In this document: piece by piece, positions 27,076 through 35,415 of the stretch | How the letters are laid out: each line of letters begins with the position of its first letter | Position numbering within the stretch: position 1 is the first letter of the stretch | From: Winogradskyella luteola | GTDB taxonomy: Bacteria; Bacteroidota; Bacteroidia; Flavobacteriales; Flavobacteriaceae | Length of the DNA stretch: 64,000 bases | Direction: 5' to 3' | NCBI RefSeq assembly: GCF_019203985.1 | Contig: NZ_JAGSPD010000011.1 | Span: 1-64,000 of the forward strand | Notes under the pieces: model-generated | What the model was told of the DNA's origin: nothing | What the model saw: only the letters and a program-made list of their open reading frames with translations | Databases searched by the model: none | Program-made: the position numbers and the translations under genes

Positions 27076-27414
27076 ATGAAAAATATTGTAAATGAAACAG
27101 AGTACAATGTGGACTCAGGTGAAGCCTATTATTTAACGATTACTTTTGGGAACGGTCAAGATGGCGATTCCAGCTTTAGAGATGTTGAAGGCCAATATCA
27201 CACAGGAAGTATAATAAATATAAAGATAGGTACAGGGGCAAAGTTAGAAGGAACTTTTATTCTAATAGGCTCTTTAGTTACTGATACCAATCCCGATACT
27301 AATAAAACTAGCATATCTTATTATATAAATGGGGAGGAAGTGGAAACATATAGTGAGGATGTAGAAGAAGACAATTCAGCTATTTATTATACAACGTTTA
27401 TTAAATTTATTTGA
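27076..27414 (+). CDS. small beta-rich protein, unknown function
   Basis: This 112-residue protein has no clear signal peptide and is predominantly beta-strand in pattern (AYYLTITFGN, SIINIKIGTGAKLEGTFILIG, TSISYYINGEEV), rich in Asp, Gly and Thr. It ends 3 bases before the next gene, so the two are probably coupled. No family was recognised. A soluble beta-sandwich that acts with the following envelope protein is a guess. Confidence 0.6.
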   Translation: MKNIVNETEYNVDSGEAYYLTITFGNGQDGDSSFRDVEGQYHTGSIINIKIGTGAKLEGTFILIGSLVTDTNPDTNKTSISYYINGEEVETYSEDVEEDNSAIYYTTFIKFI

Positions 27415-27417
27415 GTT

Positions 27418-28731
27418 ATGAAACTACGACTATTAATATTAAGCATTCTGATATTTTTTAATTATTCAAACGCACAAGATTTTGATCTAACAGAATTAAA
27501 AGCACCATCATCACCAGCATTTACAATTTTGGGTGTTCAACCTACAGAAATTGCCAGGCCAACAACTTTTGATGCATTTAAAGCCAATTTATTCGATAAT
27601 TTTTCTGATGAAAACGGGTTTTCAGTTCCTCAAAACCTAGCATTAGAGTTTTCTCCTTATTGGCTCTTTAATCACAAAAATCTAACTTTTGATAAATTAT
27701 TGGATCCCAGCCTAAATTCGGTTTGGACCAATATGGCCAGAAACTCCTCAATCTCAATAGCAACTATAGATATTGAAAATCAGATTGATGACGAAGCGAC
27801 AAGTACCGGCAGACGTTTGGGTATTGGGTATAGAACATTGATCTTCTCAGGCTCACCGTCAAAAAAGAATAAAGAAAAGCTTCAACAAGCTTTATTAGAG
27901 TTAAAGGAGGTTCGTTTGACGATGGTAAGTGCTATTAATCTAACCCAGACTTTAGCAGCTGACCCTAGATACACTGATTTTAATGCATTTCTCGATAGTT
28001 TCCCTGTTGAAATTGAAAATTTGTTTAAGTCTAAGAGCCTAAACTCACAAGTAAAAGAACGTATTAGACAAATCATTGAAAAAGATATTGTAAGCCCTCT
28101 GAGAGAAAAAAATAACACGTCTCCTTTAGACACTCAAACCAAATTACTATCTTATATTAATAGCACTTTAGTAGTACAGGTACTAACTGAAAACAAAAAT
28201 GATATTCAATCTAAATCACAAGCTGTTGAAACACTCATAGACTTAAACAATAAAAATTACAAAGGATTTTTCTTAGAGTTTGCCTCAGCTTTTACATTAG
28301 ACTTCAGTGATAATGAATTTGATAAATCGAGTGTACCAAAATGGGGCTTTTGGTTAACACCATCTTATAGAACAGAAAATGAAAAATTTGAATTTTTGGG
28401 AGTAGCTAGATTTATAAAGAATGATGTTATCGATAATGTAGAAACTGATAATTTTGATATTGGAGCTAAATTGGTTTTTGAAAAAGATAAGCTTTCTTTC
28501 TCTGGCGAATTTATTCAAAGATTTCAGAATATAGAACTCATGGATGATTCAAAAGAGGACCTTAAAGCTGTATTAAATATTGAATATAAGCTTGCCAAGA
28601 ATATTCTAATTACATATACTTTCGGTGAAGATTTTAATGTCAATACAGAGTCTGATGGTAATGTAATTTCTACAGTAGGCTTAAGCTACAATATTGGAGG
28701 AAGTACAAAGAACATAAAATTATTTGATTGA
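27418..28731 (+). CDS. exported, probable outer-membrane protein of unknown function
   Basis: This 437-residue protein has a signal peptide (LLILSILIFFNYSNAQ, to about residue 19). After a helical middle (about 125-270) the C-terminal 160 residues show repeated amphipathic strands (KWGFWLTPSYRTEN, FEFLGVARFI, DIGAKLVFEKDKLSFSGEFIQRF) ending TVGLSYNIGG, as in outer-membrane barrels. It is last in the accessory operon. The N-terminus carries APSSPAFTILGVQPTEIARP, a distinctive block whose family I cannot name. Confidence 0.7.
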   Translation: MKLRLLILSILIFFNYSNAQDFDLTELKAPSSPAFTILGVQPTEIARPTTFDAFKANLFDNFSDENGFSVPQNLALEFSPYWLFNHKNLTFDKLLDPSLNSVWTNMARNSSISIATIDIENQIDDEATSTGRRLGIGYRTLIFSGSPSKKNKEKLQQALLELKEVRLTMVSAINLTQTLAADPRYTDFNAFLDSFPVEIENLFKSKSLNSQVKERIRQIIEKDIVSPLREKNNTSPLDTQTKLLSYINSTLVVQVLTENKNDIQSKSQAVETLIDLNNKNYKGFFLEFASAFTLDFSDNEFDKSSVPKWGFWLTPSYRTENEKFEFLGVARFIKNDVIDNVETDNFDIGAKLVFEKDKLSFSGEFIQRFQNIELMDDSKEDLKAVLNIEYKLAKNILITYTFGEDFNVNTESDGNVISTVGLSYNIGGSTKNIKLFD

Positions 28732-28796
28732 ATAATTAACCAAGAAAACATAAAACAGGTCGGGTTTTTGCTGCTATACAGAAAATCAATTAGAAT

Positions 28797-28818
28797 CAAT
28801 AAAATAGATATTTTATTG
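28797..28818. repeat. AT-only inverted repeat after the accessory operon
   Basis: CAATAAAATA and TATTTTATTG form a perfect 10-bp inverted repeat with a GA spacer, 66 bases after the operon. The stem is too AT-rich for a good intrinsic terminator. The rest of 28732-28975 shows nothing recognisable. Confidence 0.4.
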
Positions 28819-28975
28819 TATGAGGTTATAGATTTTAATTAATGAGATGTTCAGGTTGCTGAGATTACAGCTTCTCACTTATCGTTTTATATCTTCAATG
28901 GATATAATATTAATACCAAGACCCATTAGTTTTAAGCCTGCCGAAAGGTATGCGAAATAAGGTTAAATACAACAA

Positions 28976-29965
28976 TTATGATATTAACTTCACCACATCC
29001 TTAGCAAAATAACTCGCTATAATATCTGCACCAGCACGTTTAATGGACGTGACTTGCTCCAGCATCACGGCATCATGGTCTAACCATCCTTTTTCTGCAG
29101 CAGCTTTGAGCATGGCATACTCACCAGAGACCTGATATACCGCAATTGGAATATCAAAGCTATTTCTAACATCGCGTACAATATCTAAATAACAAAGCCC
29201 AGGTTTTACCATAACGATATCTGCTCCTTCACTAATATCCATTTCGGTTTCTCGTATGGCTTCGTCACGGTTGGCAACATCCATTTGATAAGTCTTTTTA
29301 TCCTTTGGTACATCTACCATATCAACAGGAGCAGAATCCAAGGCATCTCTAAAAGGACCATAAAAAGCGGATGCATATTTTGCAGAGTAACTCATAATTC
29401 CAACATCCAAAAAGTTAGATTGGTCCAAACCTTCTCTAATTCCGATAATTCTACCGTCCATCATATCGCTTGGGGCAACAAAATCAGCTCCAGCTTCAGC
29501 ATGAGAGATACTCATCTCTGCTAAAACTTCAGCCGTAGCATCATTAATAACTCGTCCATCTTCAACAATACCATCATGTCCATAAGAGGAGAATGGATCT
29601 AGAGCAACATCTGTCATCACTAACATGTCCGGACAAACATCTTTAACCACTTTGATGGCACGTTGCATTAAGCCGTTTGAGTTTAAGGCTTCGGTACCTT
29701 TGTTGTCTTTTAAAGCATCATCAATCTTTACAAAAAGTAACACTGATTTTAAACCTAAACTCCAAAGTGTTTTTATTTCGGCTTTAAGTAAATCTAAGCT
29801 GTAACGGTAATAATTGGGCATTGATGCAATTTCCTCTTTTACACCTTTGCCTTCTACTACAAAAAGTGGTACTAAGAAGTCGTTAGGAGAGATAATGGTT
29901 TCTCTAACTAAACTTCTAATGGCTTCATTAGTTCTAAGGCGTCTATTTCTTCTAATTGGAAACAT
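28976..29965 (-). CDS. hemB: delta-aminolevulinic acid dehydratase (porphobilinogen synthase)
   Basis: HemB condenses two 5-aminolevulinate molecules into porphobilinogen in the cytoplasm. It is 329 residues. The active-site lysines lie in SAKYAS and VMVKPG. In the metal loop, DVALDPFSSYGHDG has Asp where zinc enzymes have Cys, so it is of the Mg/K-type. It is the last gene of the minus-strand hem cluster, separated from the HemF fusion by a palindromic repeat. It has its own TAACTTTG -7 element. Confidence 0.97.
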   Translation of the reverse strand: MFPIRRNRRLRTNEAIRSLVRETIISPNDFLVPLFVVEGKGVKEEIASMPNYYRYSLDLLKAEIKTLWSLGLKSVLLFVKIDDALKDNKGTEALNSNGLMQRAIKVVKDVCPDMLVMTDVALDPFSSYGHDGIVEDGRVINDATAEVLAEMSISHAEAGADFVAPSDMMDGRIIGIREGLDQSNFLDVGIMSYSAKYASAFYGPFRDALDSAPVDMVDVPKDKKTYQMDVANRDEAIRETEMDISEGADIVMVKPGLCYLDIVRDVRNSFDIPIAVYQVSGEYAMLKAAAEKGWLDHDAVMLEQVTSIKRAGADIIASYFAKDVVKLIS

Positions 29966-29990
29966 GTTCTAAAGTTATAAATTATAAGTA

Positions 29991-29998
29991 CAAAGTTA
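29991..29998 (-). promoter_or_regulatory. hemB promoter -7 element
   Basis: TAACTTTG on the minus strand, 26 bases before the hemB ATG; a match to TAnnTTTG. It lies in a run of ATAACTTT-like repeats, which lowers confidence. Confidence 0.45.
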
Positions 29999-30039
29999 TA
30001 AGTTACTGACTTACAACTTTATTGTTTTATTTGATATGC

Positions 30040-30105
30040 CATTCAGAGTGCAACAAAGAATCTTATAAATATAATTTCAAAAGATTCTTCACTTTGTTCA
30101 GAATG
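30040..30105. repeat. REP-like inverted repeat between hemF and hemB
   Basis: ATTCAGAGTGCAACAAAGAA on the left is mirrored by TTCTTCACTTTGTTCAGAAT on the right, with an AT-rich centre. This is a form of the dispersed palindrome (CATTCAGAGTG...GAAGAATCT) that I recall from many Flavobacteriaceae genomes. It sits 7 bases from the hemF stop and may end transcription or protect mRNA. Confidence 0.6.
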
Positions 30106-30111
30106 AAAAAA

Positions 30112-31626
30112 TTAAACCCAATCCACAGGGTTTTGTAATACATTAAGTAATCGTTCTTCTTCACTTCCTTTTTCTGGATGGTGATCGTATACCCATTGCA
30201 CATGAGGAGGCAAACTCATAAGGATACTTTCAATTCTTCCATTGGTCTTTAATCCGAATAAAGTGCCTTTATCGTGTACTAAATTAAATTCCACATAGCG
30301 ACCACGACGAATTTCCTGCCAATTACGTTGTGCTTTGGTGTATGGTAAACTTTTTCTTTTTTCTACAATCGGCACATAAGCTTCTAAGAAACTATTACCA
30401 ACTTCGGCAACGAAGTCGTACCAGTTCTGCATGCTCATCGAATCCGTTTTTTTACAGTAATCAAAGAACAATCCTCCCACTCCACGAGCCTCATTTCGGT
30501 GCGAGTTGTAAAAGTATTCATCACACCTTGCTTTGTATTTTGGGTAGAATTCTAGGTTGTGTTTGTCACATGCTGCTTTACAAATCTGGTGAAAATGCTT
30601 CGCATCTTCATCAAACAAATAGTAAGGAGTTAAATCTTGGCCTCCACCAAACCATTGGTCAACAATATCGCCATTTTGATTGTACATCTCGAAGTATCTC
30701 CAGTTGGCATGTACCGTTGGCACCATCGGACTTTTAGGATGCAATACCAAGCTCAATCCACACGCAAAGAAATCAGCATCTTTCACCCCAAAATAGTTTT
30801 GCATACTTTTTGGGAGCTTACCGTGTACACCCGAAATGTTGACTCCTCCTTTTTCAAATACATTTCCGTTTTCAATAACACGGGTTCTGCCGCCGCCGCC
30901 TTCCGGTCGCTTCCAGAGATCTTCTTTAAATGCAGCATTGCCATCAATGGCTTCTAATTTTGAAGTGATGGCATCTTGAAGTTTGTGTATGTAATTGAAG
31001 AATTTGTCTTTTATAGAGTTGTCTTTTTCAAAACCTACAAGGTCTTTGAGACCTTGCAGGTTAGAGTTGTTGGTTTCTTGTCCTGCAAGGTTTTTAAAAC
31101 CTTGTAGGTCTTCATTATTGTATTGGTGATGCACTATTTTTAAATTCTCAATATCTTCAAATAGGTTTACAGCATCTTGTTTATAGATATTCAAGTTTTT
31201 AGGTTGTTTTTTATGAATGTAATATTGGTAAGATGAATACTGATAACTTTCCCAATTCTGCCCAGGATTTAAGTGAATGTAGCAAAAGAGTTTTATGAAA
31301 TATTCTTCAGAATCAATTTTTTTTCTTTTGAAATGTTTTTCAAATAAGCTTCCTGTTCTGTCATTTTGCTTATTGAATGCTTTTGAATAAGCATTGAAAA
31401 AGTTTGAAAATGCTTGCGTTACTTGTTTTGACTCTTTATTGACCTGAATTAAAAAATGATAGTGATTATCTAAAAGACAAAAAGCTATTACAGAAACAAT
31501 ATTTTCAAAATGTTTTGCTGCCTGTTCAAGAAAATAACGCTTATTTTCATCTGAATTGAAAATTTTACAGCCATTAATTCCACGATTATAAATGTGATAA
31601 TAATTGTCTTTTTCTAGTTTTTCCAT
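30112..31626 (-). CDS. hemF: in-frame fusion: REP-associated tyrosine transposase + coproporphyrinogen III oxidase
   Basis: This 504-residue open frame has no stop between its halves. Residues 1 to about 170 form a complete RAYT (Y1 transposase): YYHIYNRGIN, the HUH motif HYH (55-57), and CYIHLNP with candidate catalytic Tyr116. Residues 173-198 are a linker encoded by two REP palindromes (DLQGFKNLAG and LQGLKDLVG). Residues 205-504 are oxygen-dependent HemF, which decarboxylates coproporphyrinogen III to protoporphyrinogen IX, with NWRYFE, GGGQDLTPYY, HRNEARGVGG and RGRYVEFNLVHD all intact. The expected HemF start (usually M-K-D-K-F-like) reads ATA at 31012-31014, and no ATG, GTG or TTG lies in frame between the linker and KDKFF. 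Gene order (GNAT, hemF, hemB) looks native, so the RAYT probably inserted at the hemF start. Confidence 0.9.
   Translation of the reverse strand: MEKLEKDNYYHIYNRGINGCKIFNSDENKRYFLEQAAKHFENIVSVIAFCLLDNHYHFLIQVNKESKQVTQAFSNFFNAYSKAFNKQNDRTGSLFEKHFKRKKIDSEEYFIKLFCYIHLNPGQNWESYQYSSYQYYIHKKQPKNLNIYKQDAVNLFEDIENLKIVHHQYNNEDLQGFKNLAGQETNNSNLQGLKDLVGFEKDNSIKDKFFNYIHKLQDAITSKLEAIDGNAAFKEDLWKRPEGGGGRTRVIENGNVFEKGGVNISGVHGKLPKSMQNYFGVKDADFFACGLSLVLHPKSPMVPTVHANWRYFEMYNQNGDIVDQWFGGGQDLTPYYLFDEDAKHFHQICKAACDKHNLEFYPKYKARCDEYFYNSHRNEARGVGGLFFDYCKKTDSMSMQNWYDFVAEVGNSFLEAYVPIVEKRKSLPYTKAQRNWQEIRRGRYVEFNLVHDKGTLFGLKTNGRIESILMSLPPHVQWVYDHHPEKGSEEERLLNVLQNPVDWV
31034..31060. repeat. REP palindrome A (inside the fusion gene)
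   Basis: 27 bases, CCTACAAGGTCT then TTG then AGACCTTGCAGG: a 12-bp stem with one mismatch. It encodes part of the RAYT-HemF linker. Confidence 0.8.
31082..31108. repeat. REP palindrome B (inside the fusion gene)
   Basis: 27 bases, CCTGCAAGGTT with AACCTTGTAGG around TTTAA, inverted relative to palindrome A and 21 bases from it. Together they form a BIME-like pair directly downstream of the RAYT domain. Confidence 0.8.
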
Positions 31627-31642
31627 GTGTTGTTATTTGATT

Positions 31643-31668
31643 CCACTAGGTTTTTTAAAACCTTGTGG
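31643..31668. repeat. REP palindrome C (upstream of the RAYT start)
   Basis: CCACTAGG and CCTTGTGG flank TTTTTTAAAA; related to palindromes A and B and 16 bases before the fusion ATG. The RAYT is thus bracketed by REPs. Confidence 0.7.
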
Positions 31669-31680
31669 GATCAGGGCAAT

Positions 31681-32217
31681 TTAGTTTTTATACAATTCGT
31701 AAACCTCCATATCCAAAGCCTGCTCACCAGGTGGAGTGAATTCTTTTATATTAGTTCTTTGCCATTGGAAACCATTCTTCGTGGCAACGTTTACACTTCC
31801 TACATTATCTTTGTTAACAATAATTTGAAGGGTTTTTAGTCCTAAATCTTCAAAGGCATAAATGGACAATTCTTTTATAGCTTTACTCATTAGTCCTTGC
31901 CCTTTAAATGTATAGTCAATACAATAGGCAAACTCACCTTGTTTCTCTTCCCAATCGAGTTCTTTAATGTAAATGAGACCCGCAAGTTTCCTGCTTTTGG
32001 ATTGCTTTAAAGTGAACAAAAACTCTTCTCTGTTTTTAAATTGCTTCACTTTCTTTTCTACAAATAGATTTGCCAGTGTAGGATTTAGATTTTGCTCCAA
32101 AGTCTTTGGGAAATAACGCTTAAACCGATCGGCATTTGCAACCATAAGATTACAGATTTTCCAAGCATCCCCATTGTGAACGGAACTAATTTCAAACTCT
32201 TCAAATTGTATAAGCAT
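31681..32217 (-). CDS. GNAT family N-acetyltransferase (RimJ/RimL-like)
   Basis: This 178-residue protein has the GNAT fold: an acceptor region with FKRYFPKTLEQNL, the acetyl-CoA loop region FKGQGLMSKAIKELS (Q/RxxGxG/A-type, about residues 127-141) and NKDNVGSVNVATKNGFQ near the end, typical of RimJ-like N-terminal acetylases. The true start is ATG at 32217 in a TGATG overlap with the EI24 gene stop. The substrate is unknown; its place in the hem cluster looks conserved rather than functional. Confidence 0.88.
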   Translation of the reverse strand: MLIQFEEFEISSVHNGDAWKICNLMVANADRFKRYFPKTLEQNLNPTLANLFVEKKVKQFKNREEFLFTLKQSKSRKLAGLIYIKELDWEEKQGEFAYCIDYTFKGQGLMSKAIKELSIYAFEDLGLKTLQIIVNKDNVGSVNVATKNGFQWQRTNIKEFTPPGEQALDMEVYELYKN

Positions 32218-32999
32218 CAATCCAGTTCTATTTTATCAAAAGGTTCAAAACCAATCTCATCATCATCATCAAATAATAGATCCACAGCAATGACAGATGC
32301 TGAGGTTACACTTAACGGTAAGACCAAAATTACCCCTATAACAGGAATTAACAACAATAATAAAAAGCCTATTCCATTACCAATGGCTAAACCTCTATGC
32401 TGTCTAATAAAAGTAACGCTGTCTTTGTATTTAAAATGACGCTCTAACGTGTAATCCATATTGGCAAAACCTGCATAATAAGCTTGCACCAAAAAGAGTA
32501 AGACTGTTGAAAAAATATTGACAACAGGTATAAATTTTAATAGTAAAATAGGAATGGTATATAACAACTCTTTTGATAAATTTCTTAAGCTAATTCTAAT
32601 ACCACGCATTAACTGTTTTGAGAAAGAAGTACTGACATAGTTTTTGGCTGGCTTTCCTGTAAAATAGGCTTCGATTTTCTCTGAAACTGGACTCATAAAT
32701 GGTGATGACAACGCCATAATGATATGCTTATAAAGAATAAGCCCAATGGCAAAAATTACAATACCACCTATAAATGTTGAAATTGCAGTAAAAGTAGCTT
32801 TACCAGTTTCCCAAACCCAAATTCCTGCAATCCATTCACCGAGATTATCAGATAAGCCATAGGCGGAAACAAAAATCATTGCAAATACTACAATGCTTAT
32901 AATAACAGGAATTATAAAGTACTTCCATAGTTTTAATTTTGAAATTAAACCATAAGCACCCGAATAGACCTGTAATCCTCTAATAATATTTTTTATCAT
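32217..32999 (-). CDS. EI24-domain membrane protein
   Basis: This 260-residue inner-membrane protein has about five hydrophobic segments (27-50, 70-90, 145-165, 170-190, 215-240) in the pattern of the EI24/CysZ-like family. Sulfate transport (CysZ) is one role in the family, but this protein has not been characterised. It overlaps trkH by ATGA and the GNAT gene by TGATG, so all three are translationally coupled within the heme cluster. Confidence 0.75.
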   Translation of the reverse strand: MIKNIIRGLQVYSGAYGLISKLKLWKYFIIPVIISIVVFAMIFVSAYGLSDNLGEWIAGIWVWETGKATFTAISTFIGGIVIFAIGLILYKHIIMALSSPFMSPVSEKIEAYFTGKPAKNYVSTSFSKQLMRGIRISLRNLSKELLYTIPILLLKFIPVVNIFSTVLLFLVQAYYAGFANMDYTLERHFKYKDSVTFIRQHRGLAIGNGIGFLLLLLIPVIGVILVLPLSVTSASVIAVDLLFDDDDEIGFEPFDKIELD

Positions 33000-34348
33000 A
33001 CCGCAATATCTTCTTTAAGTAATCGCTCTTCTTCATTGCTCATAGTCTTAGACCAAATTGCCAGTCCAAAAGTTAATACTCCCAAACGACCAATGAACAT
33101 TAGCAGAATCACTACAAATTTACCAAAGGTATTTAAATCTCCTGTAATTCCCGTACTAATACCCACGGTACCAAGAGCTGAAGAGACTTCAAATAATATA
33201 TCTTCAAATTTAAGATCGTTCGTTAATGTTATTAAAAATGTACCAAAGACAATAATGATTGTATAGAAAATGAAAGCTGAAGTCGCAATATAAAGGCGTT
33301 CGTATGGAATTTGACGACCCAAAAACGTAATGTTTTTACGACCTCTTAAACGACTTTTCATGATTGCGAAAACAGCTGTTAAAGTAGTTATTTTTATGCC
33401 TCCTGCTGTTCCTGATGGTGATGCTCCGATATACATTAAAAATATACAGATAAGCATCATGGCTTGTGTAAACATTCCAAAATCTACAGTATTAAAACCC
33501 ACTGTGGTCATGGCGGTCATGCATTGAAAAAAAGCAGTCAGAAATCTTGAATCTGTACTTTCAGCAATAGTTGGTTCTAAGAAATAAAAGAAAGCTGTAC
33601 CTACGGTTAACAGGATAACAAATCCGTAAAGGACAATTTTAGTAGTAAAACTAAGTTTGTGCGATCTGTTCTTTATCATCATTCCAAAATCAGTAATAAC
33701 TATAAAACCTAATGAGCCACAAATAGCGAGCATTGAAATTATGAAGTTGACAAAACCATTATCTGCATAACCCATAAAACTATCATTAAATAAGCTAAAG
33801 CCAGCAGTGCAAAATGTACTAACACTATGAAAGATTGAAGACCATAATGCTTCGCCAGTCTGCATACCTTCATTTTTAAATGCTATAAAAAATAGAATAG
33901 CACCAATTAATTCCATAATAATGGTGAACAGAATTACAGACTTAAGAAAATCTGTAATTTTTATGGTTTTTGGTAAGGTGAATTCTGTAGAAAGAATTTT
34001 TTTATGCCATAGGGTCATCTTTCGAGTCGTGGATAGCAGCATAAAGGTTGTAAACGTTAGATACCCAATACCACCTAATTGAATAAGAGCCATTATTACA
34101 AATTGCCCGAAACCGTTATAAGTATCAAAAATAGATACTGTAACCAAACCCGTTGTTGATACGGCTGATGTTGCAATGAAAAAATGATCTAGTATTACTG
34201 CTGAATTTTTATGTGCAATGGGCAATGACAAAAGAATTGCCCCAATTAATATATATGTGAGAAATCCATAAAAAAGGTTTTGCTGAGGTGTCCAACCTTG
34301 CTTTAGAAGTTTGTATTTCTTCGCTAATCTTTGAAATGAATTTGGCAT
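32996..34348 (-). CDS. trkH: Trk/Ktr-type potassium transporter subunit
   Basis: This 450-residue inner-membrane protein carries four pore-loop repeats of the Trk/Ktr/HKT superfamily: VSTTGLVTVS, STFCTAGFSLF, MTTVGFNTVDFG and LGTVGISTGITG, each with the filter Gly or its equivalent. It imports potassium (or sodium) with a cytosolic TrkA/KtrA gating subunit, which is not present in this window. It overlaps the EI24 gene by ATGA. A KtrB assignment is equally possible. Confidence 0.88.
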   Translation of the reverse strand: MPNSFQRLAKKYKLLKQGWTPQQNLFYGFLTYILIGAILLSLPIAHKNSAVILDHFFIATSAVSTTGLVTVSIFDTYNGFGQFVIMALIQLGGIGYLTFTTFMLLSTTRKMTLWHKKILSTEFTLPKTIKITDFLKSVILFTIIMELIGAILFFIAFKNEGMQTGEALWSSIFHSVSTFCTAGFSLFNDSFMGYADNGFVNFIISMLAICGSLGFIVITDFGMMIKNRSHKLSFTTKIVLYGFVILLTVGTAFFYFLEPTIAESTDSRFLTAFFQCMTAMTTVGFNTVDFGMFTQAMMLICIFLMYIGASPSGTAGGIKITTLTAVFAIMKSRLRGRKNITFLGRQIPYERLYIATSAFIFYTIIIVFGTFLITLTNDLKFEDILFEVSSALGTVGISTGITGDLNTFGKFVVILLMFIGRLGVLTFGLAIWSKTMSNEEERLLKEDIAV

Positions 34349-34378
34349 AAAAAGGTATTTACACAGTAAAAATAGTAT

Positions 34379-35404
34379 TTAGCTTTCATACTCTTTAACT
34401 GCATCAATAAATGCTTTGGCATTATCTAAGCCTATATTTGGCAAAATGCCATGACCTAAATTTACAATGTATTTGTCTTTTCCAAATTCATTGATCATTT
34501 GATGTACCATCTTCCTAATTTCTGAAGGTGGAGAGAATAAACGTGTTGGGTCAAAATTACCTTGTAATGTAATATTTCCACCTGTTAAATAACGTGCGTT
34601 TCTTGCTGAACATGTCCAATCTACACCAAGGGCAGAAGCGCCAGATTTAGCCATTTCACCCAAGGCAAACCAACAACCTTTACCAAAAGCAATAACTGGA
34701 GCATCGTTTTTTAAAGCATCTATTATTTGTTGAATGTATTGCCAAGAAAATTCCTGATAATCCACAGGTGATAACATGCCTCCCCAAGAGTCAAAAACCT
34801 GAACGGCGTTACAACCTGCTTTTACTTTTTCTTTTAAATAGGCAATCGTTGTATCTGTGATTTTCTGCAATAACTGATGCGCAGCAATAGGATTAGTAAA
34901 GCAAAACTCTTTAGCTTTATCAAAGTTTTTAGAACCTTGACCTTGTACACAATAACATAAAATAGTCCAAGGAGAACCAGCAAAACCAATTAATGGAATT
35001 TCATTATTAAGTTTTTCCTTAGTCGCTTTTATGGCCTGGTAAACATAATTCAGTTCTTCCTTTACATCTGGAACAATAACATTATCAACGTCTTTTTGAG
35101 AGCGTACAGGGTTTGGTAAGTAAGGTCCAAAATTGGGTTTCATCTGTACCTCAATATTCATGGCTTGCGGAATCACTAAAATATCTGAGAATAATATTGC
35201 AGCATCCATTCCATAACGTCTAATAGGCTGAACCGTAATTTCACTAGCCAATTCTGGTGTTTGGCAACGCGTAAAGAAATCGTACTTTGCCTTTATTTCC
35301 ATAAATTCTGGCAAGTAACGTCCAGCTTGGCGCATCATCCAAACTGGGGGACGATGTACAGTTTCACCTTTTAATGCTCTTAAGAATAAATCGTTTTTAA
35401 TCAT
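34379..35404 (-). CDS. hemE: uroporphyrinogen decarboxylase
   Basis: HemE removes four acetate carboxyls from uroporphyrinogen III to give coproporphyrinogen III. It is 341 residues with the family signatures [15 protein letters not shown] (near 19-33, catalytic Arg), GFAGSPWTI and NLGHGILP. It belongs to the minus-strand hem cluster; a 247-base gap with a miniature element separates it from hemC-hemD. Confidence 0.97.
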   Translation of the reverse strand: MIKNDLFLRALKGETVHRPPVWMMRQAGRYLPEFMEIKAKYDFFTRCQTPELASEITVQPIRRYGMDAAILFSDILVIPQAMNIEVQMKPNFGPYLPNPVRSQKDVDNVIVPDVKEELNYVYQAIKATKEKLNNEIPLIGFAGSPWTILCYCVQGQGSKNFDKAKEFCFTNPIAAHQLLQKITDTTIAYLKEKVKAGCNAVQVFDSWGGMLSPVDYQEFSWQYIQQIIDALKNDAPVIAFGKGCWFALGEMAKSGASALGVDWTCSARNARYLTGGNITLQGNFDPTRLFSPPSEIRKMVHQMINEFGKDKYIVNLGHGILPNIGLDNAKAFIDAVKEYES

Positions 35405-35415
35405 GGTAGCTTTTT

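Noticed and set aside
28732..28975. tRNA or other stable RNA in the gap after the accessory operon
   Set aside because: No cloverleaf or conserved RNA motif was found; only an AT-rich inverted repeat at 28797-28818.
28976..29965. HemB lacking the zinc cysteines as a defective enzyme
   Set aside because: Asp-containing loops are normal in Mg/K-type HemB enzymes; the catalytic lysines are present.
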